Virus record (IMG/VR): IMGVR_UViG_3300021185_000148 | Coordinates: 1-43,950 of that record | Reading direction: 5' to 3' (one strand) | Length of the DNA stretch: 43,950 nt | Source: a virus | Shown here: one piece after another, positions 25,549 through 32,835 of the stretch | Position numbering within the stretch: position 1 is the stretch's first letter | Layout of the letters: each line of letters opens with the position of its first letter | Notes under the pieces: generated by a model | The model's input: only the letters and a program-made list of their open reading frames with translations | Databases searched by the model: none | Told to the model about the DNA's origin: nothing | Position numbers and translations under genes: made by a program

Positions 25549-25998
25549 ATGATGAAGAAATCGAAGCGTGTAGGATTTACATGTAGTACGTTTGACCTGT
25601 TACACGCAGGACATGTTATGATGCTACGTGAAGCAAAAGAGCAATGTGATCACTTGATATGTGGTCTTCAAATCGATCCTGCTCTGGATCGACCAGAGAA
25701 GAACTCTCCCATTCAATCCATTGTTGAGCGTTATACACAACTGTCGGCTGTGAAGTACGTTGATGAAGTTATTGTGTATGCCACTGAAAACGACTTGAAA
25801 GATATCCTCGAACTATATCTCATTGATGTTCGTATCTTAGGTCCAGAATATAAAGACAAAGAATTCACTGGTAGAGATGTTTGTGATAAGCGAAACATAG
25901 AACTTTACTTCAACAATAGAGACCATAGATTTTCGTCTAGCAGTCTACGTACAAACGTAGTATGGGGCGAGTCAGATTTTGTGAACAAGAAAAAATGA
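25549..25998 (+). CDS. Cytidylyltransferase-like nucleotidyltransferase
   Basis: 149 residues from the ATG at 25549, which has an AAGGTG site; an upstream in-frame ATG at 25495 lies inside the preceding ORF and is unlikely. The HxGH signature of the nucleotidyltransferase superfamily is His19-Ala-Gly-His22 (FDLLHAGHV). Downstream, RFSSSSLR near residues 127-134 matches the ISSTxxR motif. Its closest overall look is TagD/RfaE-domain cytidylyltransferases that make CDP-glycerol or NDP-heptose. It probably activates a sugar or polyol for the glycosyltransferases encoded next to it, which is inference. Confidence 0.85.
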   Translation: MMKKSKRVGFTCSTFDLLHAGHVMMLREAKEQCDHLICGLQIDPALDRPEKNSPIQSIVERYTQLSAVKYVDEVIVYATENDLKDILELYLIDVRILGPEYKDKEFTGRDVCDKRNIELYFNNRDHRFSSSSLRTNVVWGESDFVNKKK

Positions 25999-27092
25999 AG
26001 ATACTCTTACCATACTCCACACATTTCGAATTAGTAGAGAACGCTGAAACTAACGGTAAAGTGATCACGGGTGGTATTGAGAAGTTCTGCCAAGACTTAG
26101 AGAATAATATTGATGGCATCATACCAGTTGCAGTCACTAAAGAAGATAAAGAGAAGAGACGTACACGTAAAGTAATCACTGACGCTATTGCGGAGCATGA
26201 TCCAGATATGATCTTGTTCAACAATCCTTGGTGGGGAAATATGATGATGTCTTTCAACGTACCACTAATTTGTATTATGCATGAACCACTTGTGCGTGAT
26301 ATACGTATGGTAGAACTCGGCACAATATTGAGAGATTTGAACGAGAGTGGATGCCATATCTACTTTGTGAGTCCTAAACAATATGAGTACCACAAAGAAA
26401 TGGCATTGAGAATACGTAACGTAGACTTCGGTGAGATCAAGGGATATATCAACCCTTCATATCTGCCAAAAGATACTCCGTTTGAGAACACGTGGAACAA
26501 TGAAGATATATGTTACGATGTCTCTACAGTAGGCAGATGTGACAACGAGAAGGCACCATTTCTCGTACATAGTAAGTTAGAGCGATCTAAGCTAAACAGC
26601 CTAGTGATGACTAACGATGGTGTATATAAGAGTAGCACAGTCAACGACTATGTGCTGAACAATCAACACTGGAAAGATCCACGCTTTACTATGCGTGGTT
26701 TGGCTCATGATGACGTAATGAAGAACATTGCTAAGTCTCTTAGTTTCTGTTCAACTTGGCCTAAAGAGTCCTGGGGTATCACAGCAATGGAAGCATTAGG
26801 CTGTGGTGTACCAACTTTGCTAATGTGTGATGATACTATCACTCACTCAAGCGAAGGCATTGCCGCTGATCCAAGACATACCTATATGATCAGACGTAAG
26901 TGTAGCAGTAGCGACTTTGAGTCTGCTATATTGAAGCACACTAAGGCTATGTCACCATTTCGTAGAGAGATAGCGGAGATGACAAAAGAGAAGCATAGTC
27001 TATCAAATTGGAAAATAAGACTTGACAAGGTGATCGATATACGTTATAATGACCACAATAAATCTTTTTCAGATTTAACGAGGTTTTTATGA
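25995..27092 (+). CDS. GT-B family (GT4-like) glycosyltransferase
   Basis: 365 residues starting at the ATGA overlap at 25995 (an upstream in-frame ATG at 25962 is less likely). The N-terminus MKILLPYSTHFELV is a Rossmann strand. The C-terminal half has the GT4 donor-site signature WPKESWGITAMEALGCGVP with the E-x7-E pair Glu258 and Glu266, and RGLAHDDVMKNIAKSLSF before it. It transfers an activated sugar; the acceptor (DNA base, LPS, protein) cannot be told from the sequence. A full-consensus promoter for the next gene is embedded in its 3' end. Confidence 0.85.
   Translation: MKILLPYSTHFELVENAETNGKVITGGIEKFCQDLENNIDGIIPVAVTKEDKEKRRTRKVITDAIAEHDPDMILFNNPWWGNMMMSFNVPLICIMHEPLVRDIRMVELGTILRDLNESGCHIYFVSPKQYEYHKEMALRIRNVDFGEIKGYINPSYLPKDTPFENTWNNEDICYDVSTVGRCDNEKAPFLVHSKLERSKLNSLVMTNDGVYKSSTVNDYVLNNQHWKDPRFTMRGLAHDDVMKNIAKSLSFCSTWPKESWGITAMEALGCGVPTLLMCDDTITHSSEGIAADPRHTYMIRRKCSSSDFESAILKHTKAMSPFRREIAEMTKEKHSLSNWKIRLDKVIDIRYNDHNKSFSDLTRFL
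27022..27050 (+). promoter_or_regulatory. Full-consensus sigma70 promoter inside the GT4-like gene
   Basis: TTGACA, exactly 17 bp, TATAAT, both perfect, ending 38 nt before the start of the following large glycosyltransferase gene although it lies in coding sequence. Confidence 0.85.
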
Positions 27093-28615
27093 GTGTAAAA
27101 GAAAGTGCAAATTACGATAACTTCTTAGACGCAGACAAGCGTGATAAGGATGAGTACGGTATTAGTTTAGATAGGTTTATGGATGAGCCTGTACAGCCAG
27201 TTCTGTATGATCAGACTAAAGCTAAGAGCCAGTACGATGACGTGTATAAAGTATTATACGTACACTTCCGTAGTTTGGATGATGTTGCCGATTTCTGTTC
27301 TAAGATAGGTCAGATCATACACTCAAACGATAAAGCAGTATTCTTTCCTCTGAACGATCCTGCTGAGTCATTATTCCCAGAAGAGCAAGCAACTAATATT
27401 GAAGTTGACAAACAACTGGTAAAGCCTAAGAGGGCAAACAGAAAAGCGAAAGTCGATACTACTCTTGATGTCGAACTTGCAGAAGATGGCGATAAGAACG
27501 CTAAGTGGTCAGAACATTGGCAAGGTATGCCAGAGTTCATACAAGAAGACTGTCCACCATATCGCACAGTTCACGTCATGTTCAGAACAGAAGAGCATTA
27601 CAAAGACTTCGCAAAAAGAATTGGTCAGAAGCATCTTAGTGAAAAATCTAAGTCTATCTGGCATCCCAAATTGGAGATAACTGCTAATAGACTACTACGT
27701 TGGGTAGATGAGTCGCAGACACTCCCACAGTTTCCCATGTACATCGTGTCAAAGGGTCGTCACGAATCCATGCATACGTCAAGGTCACTTGCCCGCATGA
27801 AGATTCCGCATTACATCGTGATAGAACCACAAGACTTTGATGACTATGATAAGGCGTTAGACAACTTCAGCATACGTGATTACGTGACGCTCCTAGTTGC
27901 CCCTTTTTCAAATCATGGTGATGGTCCAGGTAGGGCAAGAAACTGGGCATGGGACCACTCTATAAGTTTAGGGGCTACAAGTCACTGGGTGTTTGATGAT
28001 AACATCTCTGACTTCTATCGCCTAAACGAGAACAAACGCATTCGCTTTGAGAGCGGAGCTGGCTTTAGAGCCATGGAAGATTTTGTAGGAAGATATGACA
28101 ATGTTTACATCGCTGGTCCACAGTATAGATTCTTTATTGCGCCAGATCAGAAGTATCCTCCTTACGTTGCCAACACCCGTATATATTCTAGTCTTCTTAT
28201 CAGGAATGATTGTAAGCATAGATGGCGTGGTAGATATAACGAAGATACTGACATCTGCCTACGAGTAATGAAAGACGGTGATGTATGTGTACAGTTCAAT
28301 GCTTTCTTACAGGGCAAAGCGGCTACTCAAACAGTTGCAGGTGGTAATACTGCTGAGTTTTATCACGCAGAGAATGTAGAAAGTGAGGGGTTCAAAGAGA
28401 CTGGATACAACACAGAGGGTACTGTGAATAAGTCACAGATGCTAGTTGACATGCACCCAGACGTAGCAAGACTTGTCTGGAGATATGGTAGATGGCACCA
28501 CTTTGTAGATTACACTCCTTTCAAAAAGAACTTGCTAAAGTTGAAGAAAGATGTTATAATATCATCTGATAACAATGAATATGGTATGAGGCTTGAAACG
28601 AACTTTCAAGAGTGA
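27089..28615 (+). CDS. TET-associated/GREB1-type glycosyltransferase with duplicated N-terminal module
   Basis: 508 residues. Residues about 217-440 form a GT-A-like domain: MYIVSKGR (217), a TSRSLARMKIPHYIVIEPQD region, GDGPGRARNWAWDHS, the DDN metal motif (303-305) and EDTD (385-388) with GG. This layout matches the TET-associated glycosyltransferase (TAGT, GREB1-like) family, known from phages and implicated in DNA base hypermodification. The N-terminal part holds two related modules, about 52-94 and 158-205, both with H-x-F-R and IGQ. It overlaps its neighbours at both ends. The DNA-modification role is inference from family knowledge. Confidence 0.75.
   Translation: MSVKESANYDNFLDADKRDKDEYGISLDRFMDEPVQPVLYDQTKAKSQYDDVYKVLYVHFRSLDDVADFCSKIGQIIHSNDKAVFFPLNDPAESLFPEEQATNIEVDKQLVKPKRANRKAKVDTTLDVELAEDGDKNAKWSEHWQGMPEFIQEDCPPYRTVHVMFRTEEHYKDFAKRIGQKHLSEKSKSIWHPKLEITANRLLRWVDESQTLPQFPMYIVSKGRHESMHTSRSLARMKIPHYIVIEPQDFDDYDKALDNFSIRDYVTLLVAPFSNHGDGPGRARNWAWDHSISLGATSHWVFDDNISDFYRLNENKRIRFESGAGFRAMEDFVGRYDNVYIAGPQYRFFIAPDQKYPPYVANTRIYSSLLIRNDCKHRWRGRYNEDTDICLRVMKDGDVCVQFNAFLQGKAATQTVAGGNTAEFYHAENVESEGFKETGYNTEGTVNKSQMLVDMHPDVARLVWRYGRWHHFVDYTPFKKNLLKLKKDVIISSDNNEYGMRLETNFQE
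28532..28560 (+). promoter_or_regulatory. Candidate sigma70-type promoter before dexA
   Basis: TTGCTA, 17 bp, perfect TATAAT, at the end of the glycosyltransferase gene and 57 nt before dexA. The -35 hexamer matches only four of six positions. Confidence 0.5.
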
Positions 28616-28617
28616 GA

Positions 28618-29256
28618 ATGAAAAAAGATTTTATATTTGATTTAGAGACAGTTGGTGCCAACGTTCACATCTGTCCAATAGTTGATATGGCGTACTACGC
28701 ATTTGAGTGGGATAGGTTTCTAGAGAACCCGTACTCATTTGAGGAGTTAGCGTCCAACATTCAAACGGTCAAGCTAGATGTAAGAGATCAAGTCGAGAAC
28801 TGGAAATGTGGCTTCGAACAAGAAGACCTCAAGTTCTGGCAGAGATTGCCTAAAGCCGCAAGAGATAAACTCAAGCCAACAGAAAATGACTTGACAGTAC
28901 AGCCCTTTTGTGATATTATACTAGCATATCTAAGAGAACAGAGAAATGTGGATTACTGGTGGTCAAGAAGTAACACCTTTGATCCCATTATCATATGGAG
29001 AATTATGAACGAGAGTGGTAACGGACACTTGTTTAGCGAGTATCTAAAGTACTACAAAGTTCGTGATATACGTACCTTCATCGATGCCAAATTCAACTTC
29101 GGCATCAAGCACAATGGGTTCATCCCAGTAGCAGATGAAGATTACTGGCATAAAACTTTCGTTGCACATGATAGCACCCATGATGTAGCGGCAGATATTC
29201 TTAGACTACAAATGATCCATCGTGCTGAAAATGGACATGACCAAACTGAGAGGTAG
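28618..29256 (+). CDS. dexA: DexA-like 3'-5' exonuclease
   Basis: 212 residues from ATG 28618 (a GTG at 28612 is in frame). DnaQ/RNase-T fold: Exo I D-x-E is Asp8-Leu9-Glu10 (FDLETVG), Exo II lies near WWSRSNTFDP, and Exo III is FVAHDSTHDVAADIL. The RDIRT and VAHDS-x-HD segments align with T4 DexA, exonuclease A. In T4 DexA degrades DNA from 3' ends and is non-essential. A promoter with extended -10 is embedded in the gene. Confidence 0.88.
   Translation: MKKDFIFDLETVGANVHICPIVDMAYYAFEWDRFLENPYSFEELASNIQTVKLDVRDQVENWKCGFEQEDLKFWQRLPKAARDKLKPTENDLTVQPFCDIILAYLREQRNVDYWWSRSNTFDPIIIWRIMNESGNGHLFSEYLKYYKVRDIRTFIDAKFNFGIKHNGFIPVADEDYWHKTFVAHDSTHDVAADILRLQMIHRAENGHDQTER
28891..28919 (+). promoter_or_regulatory. 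Extended -10 sigma70 promoter inside dexA
   Basis: TTGACA, 17 bp, TATTAT preceded by TG. It has the same TTGACAG start and the same 14-base -10 region as the gp55 promoter and lies 340 nt upstream of the next gene. Confidence 0.65.
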
Positions 29257-29259
29257 ATA

Positions 29260-29787
29260 ATGAAAATTGGAGCAAGTGGCTTACAAGCACAATTGCATAA
29301 TGTGAAAGAAAGTAAATGCGGTCCTAAGATAGACCTAGAGAGTATTGGTAAGTTTGCGGCATCAGAGAGTGGTGCAGAGCGAGAAGCACTTGGTGTGCCT
29401 TACATGAAACAATTACCTCTAGAGGGGCTAGCCGCCGGTGCGGCAGCCTTAGAATATGGAGCGCAGAAGTACGCTGATCGTAACTGGGAGAAAGGTCTTC
29501 CATGGCAACAGATGATTGATAGTCTAAAGAGACACATCGATGATTTTGAGCGTGGTCGTGATTATGACAATGGCTCAGATGGATCTGGTATGCATCACGT
29601 CTGTATGATTATGGCTGGTGCGTTGATGTTATCTTCATCTGTTATTAGAGGCATCGGCACAGATGATCGTATGCCTAGCGTAGATGGTGGCGCATTTACA
29701 TCTAAACAATCTGCAAAGTGGATTCAAGAGCAATTGAATCTCGCTGAAGAATTCAAAAGAAAGCGTGAGGAATATAATGAATCTTGA
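29260..29787 (+). CDS. dATP/dGTP diphosphohydrolase-like protein (DUF5664 family)
   Basis: 175 residues. Residues about 60-127 carry the family core YGAQKYADRNWEKGLPW, a RH-I-D-D-F-E-R-G segment, and a D-G-S-G-M-H-H-V-x-M-I-M-A-G-A-L-M-L helix, which match the N-terminal domain of phage dATP/dGTP pyrophosphohydrolases (MazG-like helical bundle, metal-binding acids Glu/Asp plus His). It would convert dNTPs to dNMPs and so reshape the nucleotide pool. Whether the catalytic set is complete cannot be decided by eye. Its neighbours are an exonuclease and a glycosyltransferase. Confidence 0.7.
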   Translation: MKIGASGLQAQLHNVKESKCGPKIDLESIGKFAASESGAEREALGVPYMKQLPLEGLAAGAAALEYGAQKYADRNWEKGLPWQQMIDSLKRHIDDFERGRDYDNGSDGSGMHHVCMIMAGALMLSSSVIRGIGTDDRMPSVDGGAFTSKQSAKWIQEQLNLAEEFKRKREEYNES

Positions 29788-30694
29788 TCTTGAAGTACTA
29801 AGAGGCAAGCGGCTATTTGTTGCAACGCCTATGTACGGTGGACAATGTGCAGGCTTATACACTAAGTCAGTAAACGATCTAACGTCTATATGCACAAAGC
29901 ATGGGATTAGTCTTAGACATTACTACATGTTCAATGAGTCTCTAATTACTAGGGCTAGAAATTATTGCGTAGATGAGTTTCTACGTTCTGATGCTACCCA
30001 CTTACTCTTTATTGATAGTGACATTGGGTTCGACTATCGTGATGCCTTGACACTACTGTTTCTTACAGATAGTGACGCAGGTAAAGACGTTGTGTGTGGA
30101 CCGTATCCTAAAAAGACAATAGCTTGGGAGAAGATCAAGAAAGCATCTGATCTTGGATACGGTGACAAGAACCCATTCGATCTAGAAGATTTTGGTGGAG
30201 ATTACGTCTTCAATACTATAGACGGCATGAAGTCGTTTCAGATAAAAGAGGTAACCGAAATCAAAGAGGGCGGCACAGGTTTCATGTGCGTAGATAAGAA
30301 AGCGTTTATCAAGTATGCTGATAAGTATCCTGAGTTACGCTACAAGCCTGATCATGTACGAACTGAGAACTTTGATGGTTCGCATGAGATCACAGCATTC
30401 TTTGATACGATGATTGAACCAGTGTCAAAAAGGTATTTGTCAGAAGACTACATGTTTAGTAACTATGCTCGTAAGATTGGTCTAAGCATATGGATGTGTC
30501 CATGGATGCAGATCAAACATGTGGGGTCTTATACTTTTGGAGGTAGCTTAGGTCATATCGCTATGATCGATGCATCACCTACAGCGAGTAAAGAGTCAAG
30601 TAAAAAACATTATGATAATAATGAAAAAGACTTGACAAAGACGGCAAAATCGAGTATAAATAAACCTACTAACCGTAGAAAGAAGAGGAAATAG
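29777..30694 (+). CDS. GT-A family glycosyltransferase
   Basis: 305 residues, taking ATG 29777 with GTGAGGA upstream; a GTG at 29765 is possible. The pattern LFVATPMYGG, SLITRARNYCVDEFL and HLLFIDSDIGF (D-x-D at Asp80 and Asp82) is that of GT-A glycosyltransferases widespread in marine T4-like phages. A conserved C-terminal part has GGTGFMCVDKKAF, SEDYMFSNYARK and IKHVGSYTFGG. The last 40 residues are Lys/Ser/Thr-rich and disordered. It could act on DNA, on virion proteins or on cell-surface glycans. The gp45 promoter is embedded in its 3' end. Confidence 0.85.
   Translation: MNLDLEVLRGKRLFVATPMYGGQCAGLYTKSVNDLTSICTKHGISLRHYYMFNESLITRARNYCVDEFLRSDATHLLFIDSDIGFDYRDALTLLFLTDSDAGKDVVCGPYPKKTIAWEKIKKASDLGYGDKNPFDLEDFGGDYVFNTIDGMKSFQIKEVTEIKEGGTGFMCVDKKAFIKYADKYPELRYKPDHVRTENFDGSHEITAFFDTMIEPVSKRYLSEDYMFSNYARKIGLSIWMCPWMQIKHVGSYTFGGSLGHIAMIDASPTASKESSKKHYDNNEKDLTKTAKSSINKPTNRRKKRK
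30632..30662 (+). promoter_or_regulatory. Fused sigma70 and late promoter before gp45
   Basis: TTGACA (30632-30637), 17 bp, TATAAA (30655-30660), and the same -10 is the first part of a perfect late box TATAAATA (30655-30662). It ends 35 nt before the gp45 start. The one site could be read by host sigma70 early and by gp55 late. Confidence 0.8.
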
Positions 30695-30697
30695 ATT

Positions 30698-31348
30698 ATG
30701 AAATTTAGTGACGAAACAATGAGCGTTTTGAAAAACTTCTCTCAGATCAACCCAAGTCTGTTGTTCAGACCTGGTGATATGATTAGAACAATCTCTCCAC
30801 AGAAGACAGTTATGGCTGCCGCAACTGTGAGTGAGAATTTTGATAGTCAAGCTGGTGTATACGACTTAGGTCGATTCCTTGCCACGCTTGGTTTATTTGA
30901 AGATGCAGATGTTGCATTTGGCGATGGTCGATTCAACATCAAAGGTAAGCGCAGTTCTTTGAACTATACTTACACTGCTGAAAATATGATTGTCGTTCCA
31001 CCGAACAAAGACATTACTGTTCCAGATCCTGAAGCAGTTGTCAAAGTGACTTGGGATGATATCGATAGTGTCATTCGTGCCGCTGGTGTACTAGGACTAC
31101 CTGAGATCGCTTTCAAAGGCGAAGGTAGCACTCTTTCATTGGCTGCCGTTGACAGCAAAAATCCAACATCTGACAATTATGACGTTGTTGTTGGTGAGAA
31201 CGGAGACTTTGGTCATTTCACTATGACAATCAAAGTTGACAATCTCAAGCTAATGCCATACGACTATGAAGTCGCCTTGTCTTCTAAAGGTATGGCACAT
31301 TTCAAATCTGACAAGGTACAATACTGGATTGCAATCAACAGTAAATAG
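30698..31348 (+). CDS. 45: gp45-like sliding clamp
   Basis: 216 residues (T4 228). Clear family features: MKFSDETMSVLKNFSQINPSLLFRPGD, YDLGRFLATLGLFED, and the C-terminal VDNLKLMPYDYEVALSSKGMAHFKSDKVQYWIAINSK. It forms a trimeric PCNA-type ring that tethers gp43 to DNA and also activates gp55-dependent late transcription. The leader just before ATG (GAGGAAATAGATTATG) resembles the RegA target in T4 clamp-loader mRNA. Confidence 0.96.
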   Translation: MKFSDETMSVLKNFSQINPSLLFRPGDMIRTISPQKTVMAAATVSENFDSQAGVYDLGRFLATLGLFEDADVAFGDGRFNIKGKRSSLNYTYTAENMIVVPPNKDITVPDPEAVVKVTWDDIDSVIRAAGVLGLPEIAFKGEGSTLSLAAVDSKNPTSDNYDVVVGENGDFGHFTMTIKVDNLKLMPYDYEVALSSKGMAHFKSDKVQYWIAINSK

Positions 31349-31358
31349 GAGTAATATT

Positions 31359-31643
31359 ATGACTGAAGCAACAGACACTCAGGCAACTGAGCAAGCACCA
31401 GACCAGGGTCCTGGTCTTTCACTAAACGACATCGCCGCCACTGTGCAGATTATCGATGCCGTTACTGCGAGAGGTGCTATCAGAGGCGAGGAGCTGGTTC
31501 CTGTCGGGACAGTTCGTGAGCGTTTCATGGCGTTCTTGAATCATGCCAAAGAGCAAGGTCAGATCGACCGTGTTCCTGGCGACCCGATGCCAGAATCACC
31601 AGCGCCTGCACCTGAGCAAGCAACGGAAGAAGCATCTAGCTAA
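31359..31643 (+). CDS. Conserved small protein between gp45 and gp44
   Basis: 94 residues from ATG 31359, which has a TAGGAG site at the end of gp45; an upstream in-frame start at 31266 lies inside gp45. Termini are Thr/Glu/Pro/Ala-rich and probably disordered. The core SLNDIAATVQIIDAVTARGA and EELVPVGTVRERFMAFLNHAKEQG is a short helical domain found at this locus in marine T4-likes. Function unknown. It is followed by a terminator. Confidence 0.7.
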   Translation: MTEATDTQATEQAPDQGPGLSLNDIAATVQIIDAVTARGAIRGEELVPVGTVRERFMAFLNHAKEQGQIDRVPGDPMPESPAPAPEQATEEASS

Positions 31644-31654
31644 TTCCACGAAAA

Positions 31655-31679
31655 GGGGGCTTGACATAGCCCCCTTTTT
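31655..31679 (+). terminator. Intrinsic terminator after the gp45 operon
   Basis: GGGGGC (31655-31660) pairs with GCCCCC (31669-31674) over an 8-nt loop and is followed by five T residues. The loop carries the -35 box of the gp44 promoter. Confidence 0.9.
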
Positions 31680-31689
31680 ACTCTATACT
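31661..31689 (+). promoter_or_regulatory. Sigma70 promoter of gp44, interlocked with a terminator
   Basis: TTGACA (31661-31666) in the terminator loop, exactly 17 bp, TATACT (31684-31689). The 3' arm of the terminator and its T-run form the promoter spacer. The promoter lies 31 nt before the gp44 start. Confidence 0.85.
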
Positions 31690-31720
31690 ATGTTGATATA
31701 TTTTTATTATGAGGTGACCT

Positions 31721-32662
31721 ATGACAGAAGACTTTCTATGGGTAGAGAAGTATCGCCCGCACACTGTGCAAGATGCTGTACTACCTGAGTCTCTAAAGAC
31801 TACATTCCAACAGTTTGTCGATCAAGACAACGTTCCTAATTTATTACTAACTGGTCGTGCTGGTGTCGGTAAGACAACTATCGCTAAAGCAATGCTTGAT
31901 GAAATCAATGCAGACTATATAGTTATCAACGGCTCTATGAATGGTAACATCGATACGCTACGTGTTGAAATTGCCAACTTCGCTTCTACTGTATCATTCA
32001 GTGGTGGTCGTAAGTATGTTATATTAGATGAAGCAGACTACTTGAACCCCAACTCTACGCAACCTGCATTGCGGAACTTTATGGAAGAGTTCAGTAAGAA
32101 CTGCGGTTTCATTCTAACTTGTAACTTCAAGAACCGTATCATTGAACCCTTGCACTCACGGTGTAGTGTTGTTGAGTTCAGTATCCCTAAAGATGAAAAG
32201 CAAGCAATTGCTGGTCAATTTTTCAAACGTGTAAAAGGCATTCTCAATGACGAAAATATCGAATACGATAGTAATGCTGTTGCTGAGTTGGTCAAGACTT
32301 ATTTCCCTGATTGGCGTAGAGTCCTCAACGAACTACAGCGTTACTCTTCTACTGGTCGCATCGACTCTGGTATCTTAGCCAATAAGTCTAGTGACAACAT
32401 TAGTACACTCATCACTATGATGAAAGAGCGTGACTTCACTAACATGCGTAAGTGGGTTGCAGAGAACACTGATATAGACAGTGCGGTCTTGTATCGCCAG
32501 TTGTATGATATACTGCCAAGTAAAGTAAATAGTACACAAAGCGTGGCAGATGCTATCATCATTCTGGCTGAATATCAGTACAAAGAAGCATTCGTTGCTA
32601 ACTCTGAGATCAACCGTGTAGCCGCACTCGCTACTCTCATGGCAGAGATCGATTGGAAATGA
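31721..32662 (+). CDS. 44: gp44-like clamp loader large subunit
   Basis: 313 residues (T4 319). AAA+ ATPase with Walker A GRAGVGKTT (Lys51), Walker B LDEAD (Asp103-Asp106), sensor 1 FILTCNFKN and the SRC motif LHSRCSVVEF that supplies the arginine finger. With gp62 it opens and loads the gp45 clamp. Start has a GAGGTG site. Confidence 0.97.
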   Translation: MTEDFLWVEKYRPHTVQDAVLPESLKTTFQQFVDQDNVPNLLLTGRAGVGKTTIAKAMLDEINADYIVINGSMNGNIDTLRVEIANFASTVSFSGGRKYVILDEADYLNPNSTQPALRNFMEEFSKNCGFILTCNFKNRIIEPLHSRCSVVEFSIPKDEKQAIAGQFFKRVKGILNDENIEYDSNAVAELVKTYFPDWRRVLNELQRYSSTGRIDSGILANKSSDNISTLITMMKERDFTNMRKWVAENTDIDSAVLYRQLYDILPSKVNSTQSVADAIIILAEYQYKEAFVANSEINRVAALATLMAEIDWK

Positions 32663-32835
32663 AACTCCTGAATACTAAGAAGTGCCTAATCTGTCGTAAG
32701 AAATGCGGCAAAACATACTCAACCATCAAGTATCGATATGAAGATGAAAGAATAGGTGAAGTGTATGTATGTGAAAAGTGCTCCGAAAAGCACGACCTAA
32801 CTTATGTGAGTGAAGACTATGAGCAATCCGTTTGA
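32659..32835 (+). CDS. 58-residue zinc-ribbon protein between gp44 and gp62
   Basis: ATG 32659 forms an ATGA overlap with the gp44 stop (a TTG at 32653 is also in frame). Two cysteine knuckles are visible, CLICRKKC (residues about 9-16) and VCEKC (about 38-42), which should coordinate one zinc. The gene also overlaps gp62. No named family recognised. Its position within the clamp-loader operon suggests a role linked to replication or RNA binding. Confidence 0.8.
   Translation: MKLLNTKKCLICRKKCGKTYSTIKYRYEDERIGEVYVCEKCSEKHDLTYVSEDYEQSV

Noticed and set aside
29260-29787. 2-aminoadenine (Z) genome pathway suggested by a dATP/dGTP pyrophosphohydrolase-like gene
   Set aside because: No PurZ-like succinoaminodeoxyadenylate synthase and no Z-type (PolA family) polymerase here; the polymerase is an ordinary T4-type family B enzyme.
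31266-31358. Longer start of the small protein after gp45
   Set aside because: It overlaps 83 nt of gp45 in another frame; ATG 31359 has a strong TAGGAG site.
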